In this document: in pieces, positions 8,657-17,503 of the stretch | How the letters are laid out: each line of letters opens with the position of its first letter | How positions within the stretch are numbered: position 1 is the first letter of the stretch | DNA from: Halomonas sp. | GTDB taxonomy: Bacteria > Pseudomonadota > Gammaproteobacteria > Pseudomonadales > Halomonadaceae | Direction: 5' to 3' | Assembly: GCF_029263665.1 (NCBI RefSeq) | Contig: NZ_JAJUFQ010000018.1 | Coordinates: forward strand, 36,726-100,725 | DNA: 64,000 nucleotides | Program-made: the position numbers and the translations under genes | The notes under the pieces: model-generated | Told to the model about the DNA's origin: nothing | Seen by the model: the letters and a program-made list of their open reading frames with translations, nothing else | Databases searched by the model: none

Positions 8657-9832
8657 CTAGCGCTCCTTGATCAGGGTGCGGGCGTTGTAGATGTTCATGA
8701 ACGCCGACACCACAAGACTGATGGTCAGATACACCGCCATGGTGATGGCAATGATCTCGATCGCCTGCCCGGTCTGATTCAGGGAGGTACCGGCGAAGAC
8801 CGCCACCAGGTCGGGATAACCGATCGCCGTCGCCAGCGACGAGTTCTTGATCAGGTTCAGATACTGGCTGGTCAACTGCGGCACGATCACCCGCATGGCC
8901 TGGGGGATCACCACCTTGCGCAGGGTGATGTTCGGCGACAGGCCGATGGCACGCGAGGCCTCGACCTGGCCTGAGGGTACCGACTGAATACCCGAGCGCA
9001 CGATCTCGGCGATGAAGGACGCCGTATAGATCGACAGTGCCAGCCACAGCGCCATCAGCTCGGGAATGACCGTGATGCCGCCACGAAAGTTGAAGCCCTT
9101 CAGTTCCGGTATCTCCCAGCTCAGTGGCGCGCCACTGATGACAAAAGCCAGCAGCGGTAGACCGATGATCATCGCCGTGCCGCACCAGTACACCGGCAAT
9201 GCCCGACCGGTTCGCTCCTGCAGACGCCGTGCGTAGAGCGCAAAGGCAATACTGGCAACGACCGCCACCGCCAGTGCTGCCAGTGTCAGCCCGAAGCCAG
9301 CTTCCGGTATTGGTGCCGGCACCACCAGACCACGTACATTGAGAAACACCGCCTCCATCAACGACAGGCTCTGGCGTGGACTCGGTAGTGCCTGGAGCAC
9401 CGCGAAGTACCAGAACAGGATCTGTACCAGCAGCGGAATATTGCGGAATATCTCGACGTAGGCAGCCGCTAGGCGCGCCAGCAGCCAATTGGGTGACAGC
9501 CGCGCAATGCCAACAGCAAAGCCAATGATGGTCGCTGCCACGATACCCATGGCCGAGACCAGCAACGTATTGAGCAGGCCGACGATGAAGGTTCGCCCGT
9601 AGGTGCTGTTGCCGGGAAAGTCGATCAGGGTCTGGGGAATGGAAAACCCGGCTCGTTCGCTCAGAAAGGCAAAGCCGGTGGTAATGCCACGCTCATCCAG
9701 GTTAGTCAGGGCATTGTTTACCATCATGGTAATCAAGGCCACCAGACCAACAAGCAGTAACGCCTGAATGATCAGAGCACGGAACGCAGGACGCCGCCAC
9801 AACGGGACGTGGCTGGCTGAGGGGTTGGACAT
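8657..9832 (-). CDS. aapQ: General L-amino-acid ABC transporter permease
   Basis: The 391-residue permease partners AapM. It contains the permease core with the EAA loop SGQVEASRAIGLSPNITLRK and the conserved SQYLNLIKNSSLATAIGYPDL, typical of AapQ. An extra periplasmic/transmembrane insertion lies between the first helix (about residues 15-35) and the core, as in AapQ/BztB proteins. It lies 171 bases downstream of aapJ, behind a strong hairpin that may lower its expression relative to the binding protein. Confidence 0.9.
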   Translation of the reverse strand: MSNPSASHVPLWRRPAFRALIIQALLLVGLVALITMMVNNALTNLDERGITTGFAFLSERAGFSIPQTLIDFPGNSTYGRTFIVGLLNTLLVSAMGIVAATIIGFAVGIARLSPNWLLARLAAAYVEIFRNIPLLVQILFWYFAVLQALPSPRQSLSLMEAVFLNVRGLVVPAPIPEAGFGLTLAALAVAVVASIAFALYARRLQERTGRALPVYWCGTAMIIGLPLLAFVISGAPLSWEIPELKGFNFRGGITVIPELMALWLALSIYTASFIAEIVRSGIQSVPSGQVEASRAIGLSPNITLRKVVIPQAMRVIVPQLTSQYLNLIKNSSLATAIGYPDLVAVFAGTSLNQTGQAIEIIAITMAVYLTISLVVSAFMNIYNARTLIKER

Positions 9833-9952
9833 GACTGGCCTCTAGCGCAACAACTCGACGATGTCGCGGAGATAACCCGCAACATCATCCAGTCAGATGA
9901 GAAACCGGACCGAGGCTCGCAACCCTGATGAAGCAGAGCCCAGTCTACTCAC

Positions 9953-10004
9953 GGCTCGTCCCGGCGGGTTGCGCACACGGGGGCGCAACCTGCCAGGACG
10001 GGCT
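9953..10004 (-). promoter_or_regulatory. Long hairpin directly behind aapJ (attenuator or mRNA stabiliser)
   Basis: Arms of 22 bases (9953-9974 and 9983-10004) pair along their whole length if G-U pairs are allowed, with an 8-base loop. The right arm touches the aapJ stop codon. There is no T tract, so partial termination or 3'-end protection of the aapJ message is likelier than full termination. Confidence 0.65.
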
Positions 10005-11035
10005 CAGCGAATCGGCGGTGCGTAGAGAATTCCGCCCTGATCCCACAGCGCGTTCAAGCCACGGCTGATCTTGAGTGGTGAGTTGGCCCCTACGGTTTCA
10101 TCAAACACCTCACCGTAATTGCCTACCTGAGCAATGATGTTGTAGGCCCAGTCGTTGCCGAGCCCCAACTGCTCGCCATAGGTCCCTTCCACCCCCAGAA
10201 GACGTGCCACTTGAGGATTCGGCGGATCATTCTTCATCTGCTCGACATTCTCGCGTGTTACCCCAAGTTCCTCAGCATTGACCATGGCGTATACCGTCCA
10301 CTTTACGATGTCGAACCATTGATCGTCGCCTTGACGAACCACCGGACCGAGAGGTTCCTTCGAGATCAGTTGCGTCATGATCTCGACGCTTTCCGGATCG
10401 GGCAATTGCAGGCGCAAGGCACTGAGCTGAGAGGTATCGGAAGTCAACACATCGCAGCGCCCACTGGCAAAGCCCGACGCCGTCTGGTCGGGGGTATCGA
10501 AGGTCACGGTACTGATCTCGATTCCCTTGGACGGAAAGTAATCGGCCAGGTTGAGTTCATGAGTCGTGCCGGACTGGATACAGATGGAGGCTCCGTCCAG
10601 GTCCTCGAGGCTGGTCACGCCGAGATCCTTCGACACCATGAAGCCCTGGCCATCGTAGAAGGTGGTAGTGGTGAAATTGAGCCCCAGCGAGTTATCACGA
10701 GTTGCCGTCCAGGTCGTGTTGCGAGACAGCACGTCGATCTCCCCGGACTGCAGCGCGGTGAAGCGCTCCTTGGCCGTGAGCGGTGTGAACTCGACCTGGT
10801 CAGGATCGCCGAAGATCGCTGACGACAGAGCCCGGCAGGTTTCCACGTCCAGTCCCTGCCACTGACCACTGGCATCTGGTGAGGAAAACCCGGAGAGCCC
10901 GACATTGACGCCACAGGTGAGATTGCCACGCTGCTTGACCTCATCCAGAGTCGCGGCGGAGGCTACGCTTGTCATGCCCAGGGTCAGGGCAGCGACAGAG
11001 AGAGGGATCAGCATCTTGTTATTGTTGCGTTTCAT
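10004..11035 (-). CDS. aapJ: General L-amino-acid ABC transporter, periplasmic binding protein
   Basis: A signal peptide (MKRNNNKMLIPLSVAALTLG to about ASA) is followed by a type 2 solute-binding fold of about 320 residues. Segments such as RGNLTCGVNVGLSGFSSPDA and GLDVETCRALSSAIFGDP are characteristic of AapJ/BztA, which bind many L-amino acids. I chose ATG 11035 because GGAG sits upstream and the signal peptide starts here; the open frame continues 35 codons upstream without merit. It is the first gene of aapJQMP. Confidence 0.93.
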   Translation of the reverse strand: MKRNNNKMLIPLSVAALTLGMTSVASAATLDEVKQRGNLTCGVNVGLSGFSSPDASGQWQGLDVETCRALSSAIFGDPDQVEFTPLTAKERFTALQSGEIDVLSRNTTWTATRDNSLGLNFTTTTFYDGQGFMVSKDLGVTSLEDLDGASICIQSGTTHELNLADYFPSKGIEISTVTFDTPDQTASGFASGRCDVLTSDTSQLSALRLQLPDPESVEIMTQLISKEPLGPVVRQGDDQWFDIVKWTVYAMVNAEELGVTRENVEQMKNDPPNPQVARLLGVEGTYGEQLGLGNDWAYNIIAQVGNYGEVFDETVGANSPLKISRGLNALWDQGGILYAPPIR

Positions 11036-11188
11036 GCTTTCAACTCCGATCGGTTGCGTGTGCTGATTGGCTGATTGTGTCGATTTGCCAATTTGCTGAA
11101 TCACGCAATTTACTATCGGAGCCAAAACGTTCTTGGTCAACGCAGGTTTTAAACGCTAGCTCGAATTACACCTTACTTGTGATCCCGG

Positions 11189-12751
11189 TCATGCCTTCAA
11201 CCCCAGGCGCCTGGCCAGGCGATGCAGATTGCCCGCATCCACCCCCAGTTCCCTGGCAGCCCCTGCCCAATTTCCCTGCTCGGCCAAGGCATGCTGTATA
11301 TGCTCACGCTGGAAGGCATCCGTGGCCTCCCGCAGATTCATCGCGACAGCATTACCTGGCTCAGGCTTCTTGATGGAGTGCCCTTCTTCAAGGGATTCGG
11401 CAACATTCTGACGTCCCCCCATGCTGGGATCGAGCCCTAGGTGATGAGGGTTGATTCGTACCACTCGGCGCCTGGGATCGGCCGCAGGAGGTGCTTCCGC
11501 CACGGCCAGCAATGATGCCCTGGCCAATACATGCTCCAGTTCACGCACATTGCCCGGCCACGCCCAGGTGCTCAGGGCCTGCCGAGTCTCCGTCGCAAGA
11601 CGCAGATTACCGACCCCCAGACGTATGCGGTTCTCTTCCAGAAAGTGTCCGATCAACAGCGGCAAGTCTTCCGGTCGCTCGCGCAGAGGCGGAACACGTA
11701 ACGGAAAGGCACTGAGACGGTGATAGAGGTCTTCGCGGAAACGACCGGCGGCGACTTCCGCCGCCAGATCGCGGTTGGTCACAGCAACCACACGCACATC
11801 CACGCTGCGGGACCTCTCACTGCCCAGGGCCTGAATCTCCCCTTCCTGCAGCGCTCGGAGCAGCTTGGGCTGCAGTGCCAAGGGCAGTTCTCCGACCTCA
11901 TCGAGGACCAGAGTGCCGCCATCCGCCATGGCGAAATGCCCGCGATGATCCCGGGTTGCCCCGGAAAAGGCACCACGCTGATGGCCAAACAGAGCGCTTT
12001 CAATCAATGAGGCAGGCAATGCCGCACAGTTGACCATGACCAAGGGACCATCCGCCCGACGTGAATACTCATGCACGGCCCGGGAAATCCGCTCCTTGCC
12101 TACACCAGTCTCGCCATGCACCAGCACACTCATGTCAGAGGCAGCCACCAGCTCTATCGAAGCCATCAGCTGACGCATGGCCGGACTGTTCCAGCGGCTC
12201 ACGATGGATGGCTTGAGCGGTGTTTCCTGAGTCACCGCCAGTTGCATGCGTGCCGAGCCTAATCGTTCGGCCAGACACAGGCAGGTACCAAGCAGATCGG
12301 CTGCGGCAATCAGTCCTTCGTCATCCAAGGATGCCAGTTGCCCCGGTGTCAGAGCATCCAGCGTCACCATTCCGATCAGGCGCTTGCCATCACGTAGAGC
12401 AACCCCCAGGCAATCGTGCACCTGACTCAGCTCTTCATCGAGCAGGCCATCGTAAGGGTCAGGCAGCGGGGAATCAGCCGGAAAACGGCACACCTGCGGC
12501 GTTTCTGCAATGGCCGCCAAGCGCGGGTGTTCTTCCAGCAGAAAGGTCTTGCCACGCACGCTCTCCGGCAGGCCGATCACGGCCACTGGCACAAGGCCAT
12601 TACCCTGATGCACCAGTAAAGCGCTGGCATCGGCTCCGGTTCCCGCCACCAGCGTCTCGAGCAGGTCCTGCCAGGCTTCCACCAGGCCATCGTCATCATT
12701 TCCCCCGAGGCGCACCAGCAGTTCCCGCAGGCGCTGCATGAACGTCACCAT
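11189..12751 (-). CDS. norR: NorR-type nitric-oxide-responsive sigma-54 activator
   Basis: This 520-residue protein has an N-terminal GAF domain (about 20-165), an AAA+ domain (about 185-410) and a C-terminal Fis-type helix-turn-helix (about 475-515). In E. coli NorR the GAF domain holds a mononuclear iron that binds NO; the corresponding acidic DPYDGLL segment is present near residue 100. The AAA+ domain shows Walker A GETGVGKE (213-220) and the sigma-54 contact loop as GAFSGA (260-265), where GAFTGA is usual. It is divergent from hmp, with three NorR boxes in between. GGGGA precedes the chosen ATG. Confidence 0.92.
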   Translation of the reverse strand: MVTFMQRLRELLVRLGGNDDDGLVEAWQDLLETLVAGTGADASALLVHQGNGLVPVAVIGLPESVRGKTFLLEEHPRLAAIAETPQVCRFPADSPLPDPYDGLLDEELSQVHDCLGVALRDGKRLIGMVTLDALTPGQLASLDDEGLIAAADLLGTCLCLAERLGSARMQLAVTQETPLKPSIVSRWNSPAMRQLMASIELVAASDMSVLVHGETGVGKERISRAVHEYSRRADGPLVMVNCAALPASLIESALFGHQRGAFSGATRDHRGHFAMADGGTLVLDEVGELPLALQPKLLRALQEGEIQALGSERSRSVDVRVVAVTNRDLAAEVAAGRFREDLYHRLSAFPLRVPPLRERPEDLPLLIGHFLEENRIRLGVGNLRLATETRQALSTWAWPGNVRELEHVLARASLLAVAEAPPAADPRRRVVRINPHHLGLDPSMGGRQNVAESLEEGHSIKKPEPGNAVAMNLREATDAFQREHIQHALAEQGNWAGAARELGVDAGNLHRLARRLGLKA

Positions 12752-12768
12752 GGTCAGTCCCCTGAATT

Positions 12769-12823
12769 GTCAATTTCACAATCACCAATGTCATTAAGAC
12801 AATCAATGTAGTGTCATTCTGAC
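12769..12823. promoter_or_regulatory. Three NorR enhancer boxes
   Basis: GTCAATTTCAC (12769-12779), GTCATTAAGAC (12790-12800) and GTCATTCTGAC (12813-12823) all fit the NorR pattern GT-N7-AC, and the third is a perfect GTCA-N3-TGAC palindrome. They start 21 and 23 bases apart, close to two helical turns. Three such sites are what E. coli NorR uses at norV. Confidence 0.85.
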
Positions 12824-12880
12824 ATCACAACAACAAGCCGTCAGGACGCGTCTCTATCCGACATGAAGCTGAAATGCGCC

Positions 12881-12896
12881 TGGCACAAGGCCTGCA
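12881..12896 (+). promoter_or_regulatory. Sigma-54 promoter of hmp
   Basis: TGGCACAAGGCCTGCA has GG and GC separated by exactly ten bases, as sigma-54 promoters require, and differs from TGGCAC-N5-TTGCA at one position. It lies 58 bases downstream of the last NorR box and about 90 bases upstream of the hmp start codon. Confidence 0.85.
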
Positions 12897-12988
12897 GGCA
12901 ACTATATGCGGCAGGATGACGCAGGCCTGGCATGTCGGCATGCGGGTTGCGACAAGAAAGGAGAATGATCACACCTAGGAGTCACGCC

Positions 12989-14164
12989 ATGACCACAGCC
13001 GCTCAGGACGCCATCATCGACGCCACTGCTCCCGTTGTCGCCGAACACTTGAATGCCATTACCGCCTGTTTCTATCCGTTGATGTTCGAGCGCTACCCTG
13101 AGGTGGCCAGCTTCTTCAACCAGACCCATCAGCGCGATGGCGCCCAGCCGCGCGCACTGGCTCAGTCGGTACTGGCCTATGTGGGTCTGCGCAAGCGCCC
13201 GGCCGAGGCTCAGGCCGCCATGGCCACCGCGATCAGCAAGCACGTATCGCTGGGCATTCAGCCTGAGCAGTATCCCGTTGTTGGCGAATGCCTGATGGCG
13301 GCCATCGGAGAGGTACTGGGTGATGCCGTCACCCCGGAAATCGCCGATGCCTGGGGGGCACTGTATCAGGACCTGGCCGACTTGCTGATTGCCGCCGAGG
13401 CACAGCGCTACGATGCATTCGCCCACAGCCAGGGCGGTTGGAAAGGCACACGAGATTTCCGCATCGCTGACATTCGTCAGGAAAGCGACGTCATCCGTTC
13501 CTTCTATCTTGAACCCGTCGATGGCGGCCCAGTGGCAGAAGCCAAGCCCGGCCAGTACATTGGCCTCAAGCTGAACATCAACGGCCAGACGACACACCGC
13601 CACTATAGCCTGTCGGGTCTGCTCGATGGCCGCGGCTACCGTATCTCGGTCAAGCAGGAACCGGAAGGCCTGGTAAGCAACTGGCTGCACCAGCAGGCCA
13701 GGGTCGGTGATGTGCTGGAGCTGCTGCCACCCGCTGGCGAGCTGACCCTGGACGACAGTGACACCCCCGTGGTGCTGATCAGCGGCGGCGTTGGCCAGAC
13801 CCCCATGCTGCCCTTGGTGCGTCAGGCTCTGAAGCAGGGCCGCCGGGTAAGCTACCTGCATGCGGCACGCAGTGCTCAGCATCATGCCTTTGCCCATGAT
13901 CTCAAGGAGCTTGCTGCCCAGCATCCCGACCAGCTGACCACCCTGGTCGCCTACGAAGAAGGTGAAGGCGGTGATGTTCAGGGGCGCATCGAGAAGGAAG
14001 TGCTGGCTCGCCTGCTGCCAAGCGACAAGGCCCAGTGCTACTTCGTCGGCCCGCAAGAATTCATGAGTGTGATGGATCGTTATCTGGAGGAACTCGGCGT
14101 TCCCGGCAACCAGCGTCATTACGAGCATTTCGGCCCGTCCCGCCCCTTGCACACCGCAGCCTGA
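12989..14164 (+). CDS. hmp: Flavohaemoprotein, nitric oxide dioxygenase
   Basis: This 391-residue enzyme oxidises NO to nitrate with O2 and NAD(P)H. A globin domain (1-140) has Tyr29, Gln53 and the proximal haem ligand His85 at the same numbers as in E. coli Hmp. An FAD domain follows (about 150-255; RHYSLSG motif), then an NAD domain (VVLISGGVGQTPMLPL). The start at 12989 has AGGAG at good spacing. It is transcribed away from norR behind a sigma-54 promoter and three NorR boxes, so induction by NO through NorR is well supported, unlike E. coli where hmp is chiefly under NsrR. Confidence 0.96.
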   Translation: MTTAAQDAIIDATAPVVAEHLNAITACFYPLMFERYPEVASFFNQTHQRDGAQPRALAQSVLAYVGLRKRPAEAQAAMATAISKHVSLGIQPEQYPVVGECLMAAIGEVLGDAVTPEIADAWGALYQDLADLLIAAEAQRYDAFAHSQGGWKGTRDFRIADIRQESDVIRSFYLEPVDGGPVAEAKPGQYIGLKLNINGQTTHRHYSLSGLLDGRGYRISVKQEPEGLVSNWLHQQARVGDVLELLPPAGELTLDDSDTPVVLISGGVGQTPMLPLVRQALKQGRRVSYLHAARSAQHHAFAHDLKELAAQHPDQLTTLVAYEEGEGGDVQGRIEKEVLARLLPSDKAQCYFVGPQEFMSVMDRYLEELGVPGNQRHYEHFGPSRPLHTAA

Positions 14165-14200
14165 GATCACCAGCAGAACATTTTGCCCGGTGAAAATGCA

Positions 14201-14230
14201 CAAGGCCGCATCGAAAACGATGCGGCCTTG
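14201..14230. terminator. Bidirectional terminator hairpin between hmp and tctA
   Basis: A perfect 13-bp stem (14201-14213 with 14218-14230) and an AAAA loop lie between the convergent genes. The plus-strand flank has no T tract; the minus-strand flank reads TGCATTTTC. Confidence 0.75.
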
Positions 14231-14266
14231 TGCCATCCGGCGCCAGCAGAAGAAGAGAAATATCGC

Positions 14267-15781
14267 CTAGGCGTGCTGGCGCGCCTGTGGCTTGCGTATC
14301 ACCATGAAGTAATAGAACACTCCCGTCAGGGCCAGGAAGAACAGGCTATCCGGACTGGTCAGGAAGATCAGCGGACTGCCGTCGGAGATCGACAACGAAC
14401 GTCGACAGTATTCCTCGAGACTTGGTCCCAGCACGAACCCCAGCAGCAGACAGGCAACCGGATAACCATGTCGACGCAGGAGCCAGGCCAGTAAACCGAA
14501 CAACAGCGCGAGTCCCATCTGGAAGATCGAATAGGTCGCCACATAACAGCCGACCAGCGCGATCACCGCGATGCTGGCATAAAGTATGTCCCGCCTGATC
14601 GACACGATGCGCACGAACCAGGGCCCCAGCAGGTAGAGCGTCAACGGCACCAGGATCAAGGCCGACACAAACAGAGCCATGAACATGGGAGCGATCAGGG
14701 CCATCTGGCTGTCGAGGAACTGTGGCCCGGGCTGCAGACCATTGATCACCAGCACCCCCAACACAATCGCCGTTGTCGGATCCCCCGGTATGCCGAATGA
14801 CAGCATCGGGACAAAAGCGCCGCTGCACATGGCATTGTTGGCCCCCTCGGCGGCTGCAATGCCTTCCACAGAGCCCTTGCCGTACTTCTCGGGGTGCTTC
14901 GAACTGCGCATTGACTCGGCATAGGCGACGAAAGCCGCCATCGACCCGCCTGCTCCAGGCAGAACCCCCACCGCATAGCCGATGACTGCACACTTCACAT
15001 AGCGGAATAAGCCGATCTCTCGCACCTCGCTCCACGGTGGAATGAAGTCGCGACGCCGGATCGGAGCCGCCTTGACGTCCGCGACTTCCACGGTGCGTGC
15101 TGACTTGTTCTCGGCCTGCACCAGCAGCTCGCTGATGGCGAAGGCTCCGATCACCAACGGCATGATGTCGATCCCCTGCATCAACACGGCAGTACCGAAG
15201 GTGAATCTGGTCACTGGCTGCATCACATCGATACCGACGGTGGCAATCATGACCCCTAGTGTGGTTGCCACCAGTCCCTTGGAGATTGCCCCACGCTGGG
15301 AGATGACAATCACGATCAGGGCGAAGGCAATCAACGCAAACTTGCCTGGCGTGCGTATCAACAGCGCCGCGTCGGTGGCCAGTGGCGCCACCACCATCAA
15401 CAACACCGCGCCCAGAGCACCGCCAATCATCGAGGCCAGGGCCGCGTGGCCCAGCGCCTTGGCGCCTTCCCCGCGCTGCTGCATGGGATAGCCTTCAATA
15501 GCGGTCATCATCGACGCTGGCGCACCGGGTATATTGATCGTCGTTGCAGTAATGCTGCCACTGCACATGCCGGCCATGAAAATGCCGGCACAGGCCACCA
15601 GCGCCGCCGTGATATCAAGGCTGTAGGTCAACGGCAGCAATAGCGCGATAGCCAGCATCGAGGTCAGCCCCGGCACGGCCCCGAAGAAGGTTCCGATCAG
15701 ATAACCACCGATCAGGTAGGGAAGAATGTCGGGCTGCATGAGTACGGCAAACCCACGCATCAATTCAGCAACATAGTCCAT
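14267..15781 (-). CDS. tctA: Tripartite tricarboxylate transporter, large membrane subunit
   Basis: The 504-residue protein with about 12 membrane helices belongs to TctA. Signature stretches include FFGAVPGLTSMLAIALLLP, TATTINIPGAPASMMTAIEG and the second glycine-rich motif SFGIPGDPTTAIVLG. With TctB and the binding protein TctC it forms an ion-coupled importer for carboxylic acids such as citrate or related di- and tri-acids. Only three bases separate it from tctB. The neighbouring dehydrogenase and thiamine-diphosphate enzyme suggest that the substrate is a hydroxy- or oxo-acid used as carbon source. Confidence 0.92.
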   Translation of the reverse strand: MDYVAELMRGFAVLMQPDILPYLIGGYLIGTFFGAVPGLTSMLAIALLLPLTYSLDITAALVACAGIFMAGMCSGSITATTINIPGAPASMMTAIEGYPMQQRGEGAKALGHAALASMIGGALGAVLLMVVAPLATDAALLIRTPGKFALIAFALIVIVISQRGAISKGLVATTLGVMIATVGIDVMQPVTRFTFGTAVLMQGIDIMPLVIGAFAISELLVQAENKSARTVEVADVKAAPIRRRDFIPPWSEVREIGLFRYVKCAVIGYAVGVLPGAGGSMAAFVAYAESMRSSKHPEKYGKGSVEGIAAAEGANNAMCSGAFVPMLSFGIPGDPTTAIVLGVLVINGLQPGPQFLDSQMALIAPMFMALFVSALILVPLTLYLLGPWFVRIVSIRRDILYASIAVIALVGCYVATYSIFQMGLALLFGLLAWLLRRHGYPVACLLLGFVLGPSLEEYCRRSLSISDGSPLIFLTSPDSLFFLALTGVFYYFMVIRKPQARQHA

Positions 15782-15784
15782 GTG

Positions 15785-16276
15785 TTATCCCCACAGTACC
15801 GGTAGGCGGACCTGGAACACCCACTCGAAGAGTCCGTACCCCAACACCGCAATGGCCACGGCAATCAGCGCCTTGACCAGTAGTTGCTGTCGACCGGGAC
15901 GCCCGGCGCTGAACACCAGGGTCATGGCAAAGGCATAGAGTGCGGTGCTGATGAAGTACCCCAGCAATGAGAACAGCGCGATATAGGCGGCAGTCAGCAC
16001 CACCACCGCGAGGGGCCCGAATGACGTGCTGGCATCCGCCTCTGTGGATGGCTCGTCTTCACTCTCGGCAGCCGTCTTGCGCCGCCCCCCCAGTACTGAC
16101 GTCCCCAATGCCACCAGCATGATCAAGCCAAGTACCACCGGGAAAAAAGAAGCGGTGATATTGCCGTTGCTGATCGGTGGCGCGATGCCCAATGCCGCTA
16201 CCAGATAGACCAGGGTCAGGGCCAGCAGCAGCACGGCGACTCCCGTGCTGCTGCCCAACCAGGACAGAATTTTCAT
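15785..16276 (-). CDS. tctB: Tripartite tricarboxylate transporter, small membrane subunit
   Basis: The 163-residue protein has four predicted helices with a polar loop rich in Glu/Ser/Thr (about residues 70-90), the usual TctB build. GAGG precedes the ATG. TctB sequences are poorly conserved; the call rests on length, hydropathy and its place between tctC and tctA. Confidence 0.85.
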   Translation of the reverse strand: MKILSWLGSSTGVAVLLLALTLVYLVAALGIAPPISNGNITASFFPVVLGLIMLVALGTSVLGGRRKTAAESEDEPSTEADASTSFGPLAVVVLTAAYIALFSLLGYFISTALYAFAMTLVFSAGRPGRQQLLVKALIAVAIAVLGYGLFEWVFQVRLPVLWG

Positions 16277-16298
16277 GACCGGACCTCATGGAATGGTG

Positions 16299-16324
16299 CC
16301 CCGCCATGCTCGAGCATGACGGGG
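16299..16324 (-). promoter_or_regulatory. 26-bp palindromic hairpin between tctC and tctB
   Basis: CCCCG, a c/a mismatch, CATGCTCGAGCATG, then CGGGG forms a near-perfect 26-base palindrome 17 bases past the tctC stop. It could cap the tctC message and reduce read-through into tctBA, like the hairpins behind aapJ and phnD. Confidence 0.6.
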
Positions 16325-16340
16325 TTGACGTTGATCGGGG

Positions 16341-17309
16341 TCATTGCCCCAGCAGCCCCGCTTTCTTGAGCTCATCCATACGACCAAAGAGCGCCTGCTG
16401 CGTCGTCTGTGCCCAGTCGGTAACCTCGTCATGACCCAACCAGTTGGGTGTCACCCCGACATCGACCAACCAGCGCTGGAATTCCTCGCTGTCGTAAGCC
16501 TGTTGGTAAGCCTGTTCCAGAGCAGAGATGGCCTCGTCCGGCGTATTGGCGGGCGCCGCCAGAATCACGAAACTGCCCATCTGGATGTCGTAGCCCAACT
16601 CCTTGGCCGGAGGAACATCAGGGAAGCTCTCGCTCTGCACATCAGTGAACTCCACCAGGCCACGCGCGTCCCCCGATGAGATCAGCGACTCGAAATCGCC
16701 CAGGCTGGTGAGGGCAAAATCCACTTCCCCATTGAGCAGCGCTTCTTTCTGTGGCGCCGCACCACCGGGATAGGACACCACCTTGAATGTCACGCCGGCC
16801 TGATCCTGGAGCTGGAGCAGCGTCAAGTGGGTGCGGCTGCCCATGTTCTGGATACCAGCACGGATCTCGCCGGGGGCTTCTTTGGCCGCGGCAACCAACT
16901 CTTCGAGGCTGGCATATGGCGAGCCATCGGGAACCACGATGGAATCCGGTTCGCTGGTAATCCGGGCGACCAGATCAAGCTTGTCGATATCGTATCCGGC
17001 CAGCATGCCCTGCCAGGGAATCGTCACCACGCTATCGTAGGTCAGAGCGACCAGGGTATAGCCATCAGGCCGGGCACCAAGCGCCTGCACCAGACCATTG
17101 GCACTCATGCCGCCTTCGATGTTCTCCACATAGATGGTGCCGCCAAGCGAATCTTCAGCGAGGCTGGATATCTTGCGCACGATACCGTCAGTACCGCCGC
17201 CTGCGCCCCAGGGCACGATCATGCGGACGTCGCGTTGCGGATAATCGGCGTGTGCCGCGGTAGCGCTGATCAGGGCCACCAGCCCTAGAACCGGGATTGA
17301 CTTGTGCAT
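16341..17309 (-). CDS. tctC: Tripartite tricarboxylate transporter, periplasmic binding protein
   Basis: A signal peptide (about 21 residues, ending AHA) precedes a Bug/TctC-type binding protein: YPQRDVRMIVPWGAGGGTDG is the classic beta1-loop signature that holds the ligand carboxylate. The total of 322 residues is normal. AAGGGAG precedes the ATG. It is the first gene of tctCBA; the ligand is not predictable from sequence. Confidence 0.93.
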   Translation of the reverse strand: MHKSIPVLGLVALISATAAHADYPQRDVRMIVPWGAGGGTDGIVRKISSLAEDSLGGTIYVENIEGGMSANGLVQALGARPDGYTLVALTYDSVVTIPWQGMLAGYDIDKLDLVARITSEPDSIVVPDGSPYASLEELVAAAKEAPGEIRAGIQNMGSRTHLTLLQLQDQAGVTFKVVSYPGGAAPQKEALLNGEVDFALTSLGDFESLISSGDARGLVEFTDVQSESFPDVPPAKELGYDIQMGSFVILAAPANTPDEAISALEQAYQQAYDSEEFQRWLVDVGVTPNWLGHDEVTDWAQTTQQALFGRMDELKKAGLLGQ

Positions 17310-17380
17310 GGCGTTGACTCCCTTGGATTGTTATTGGGTTTCAGTCGGACGTACCGGCCTGAGCTGCGAAAACGACTGTT

Positions 17381-17425
17381 CTCTCTGTAGCAACTACTCT
17401 CTGTAGCAACTGTTCTGCAGCAACA
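17381..17425. repeat. 16-bp tandem repeat upstream of tctC
   Basis: CTCTCTGTAGCAACTA (17381-17396), CTCTCTGTAGCAACTG (17397-17412) and a degenerate third copy TTCTGCAGCAACA (17413-17425) stand head to tail between the dehydrogenase and tctC. Confidence 0.7.
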
Positions 17426-17503
17426 ACGGTTATCGCTGTACCAACGGATATCTCTGCCGCTGTCTGCATAACCCATCAGAGCTGCGATTTTCAGCGTCCA
17501 TCA

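Noticed and set aside
12902..14236. 444-codon minus-strand open frame
   Set aside because: It is exactly antisense to hmp, whose protein matches a known family over its whole length; long antisense frames are common in GC-rich genes.
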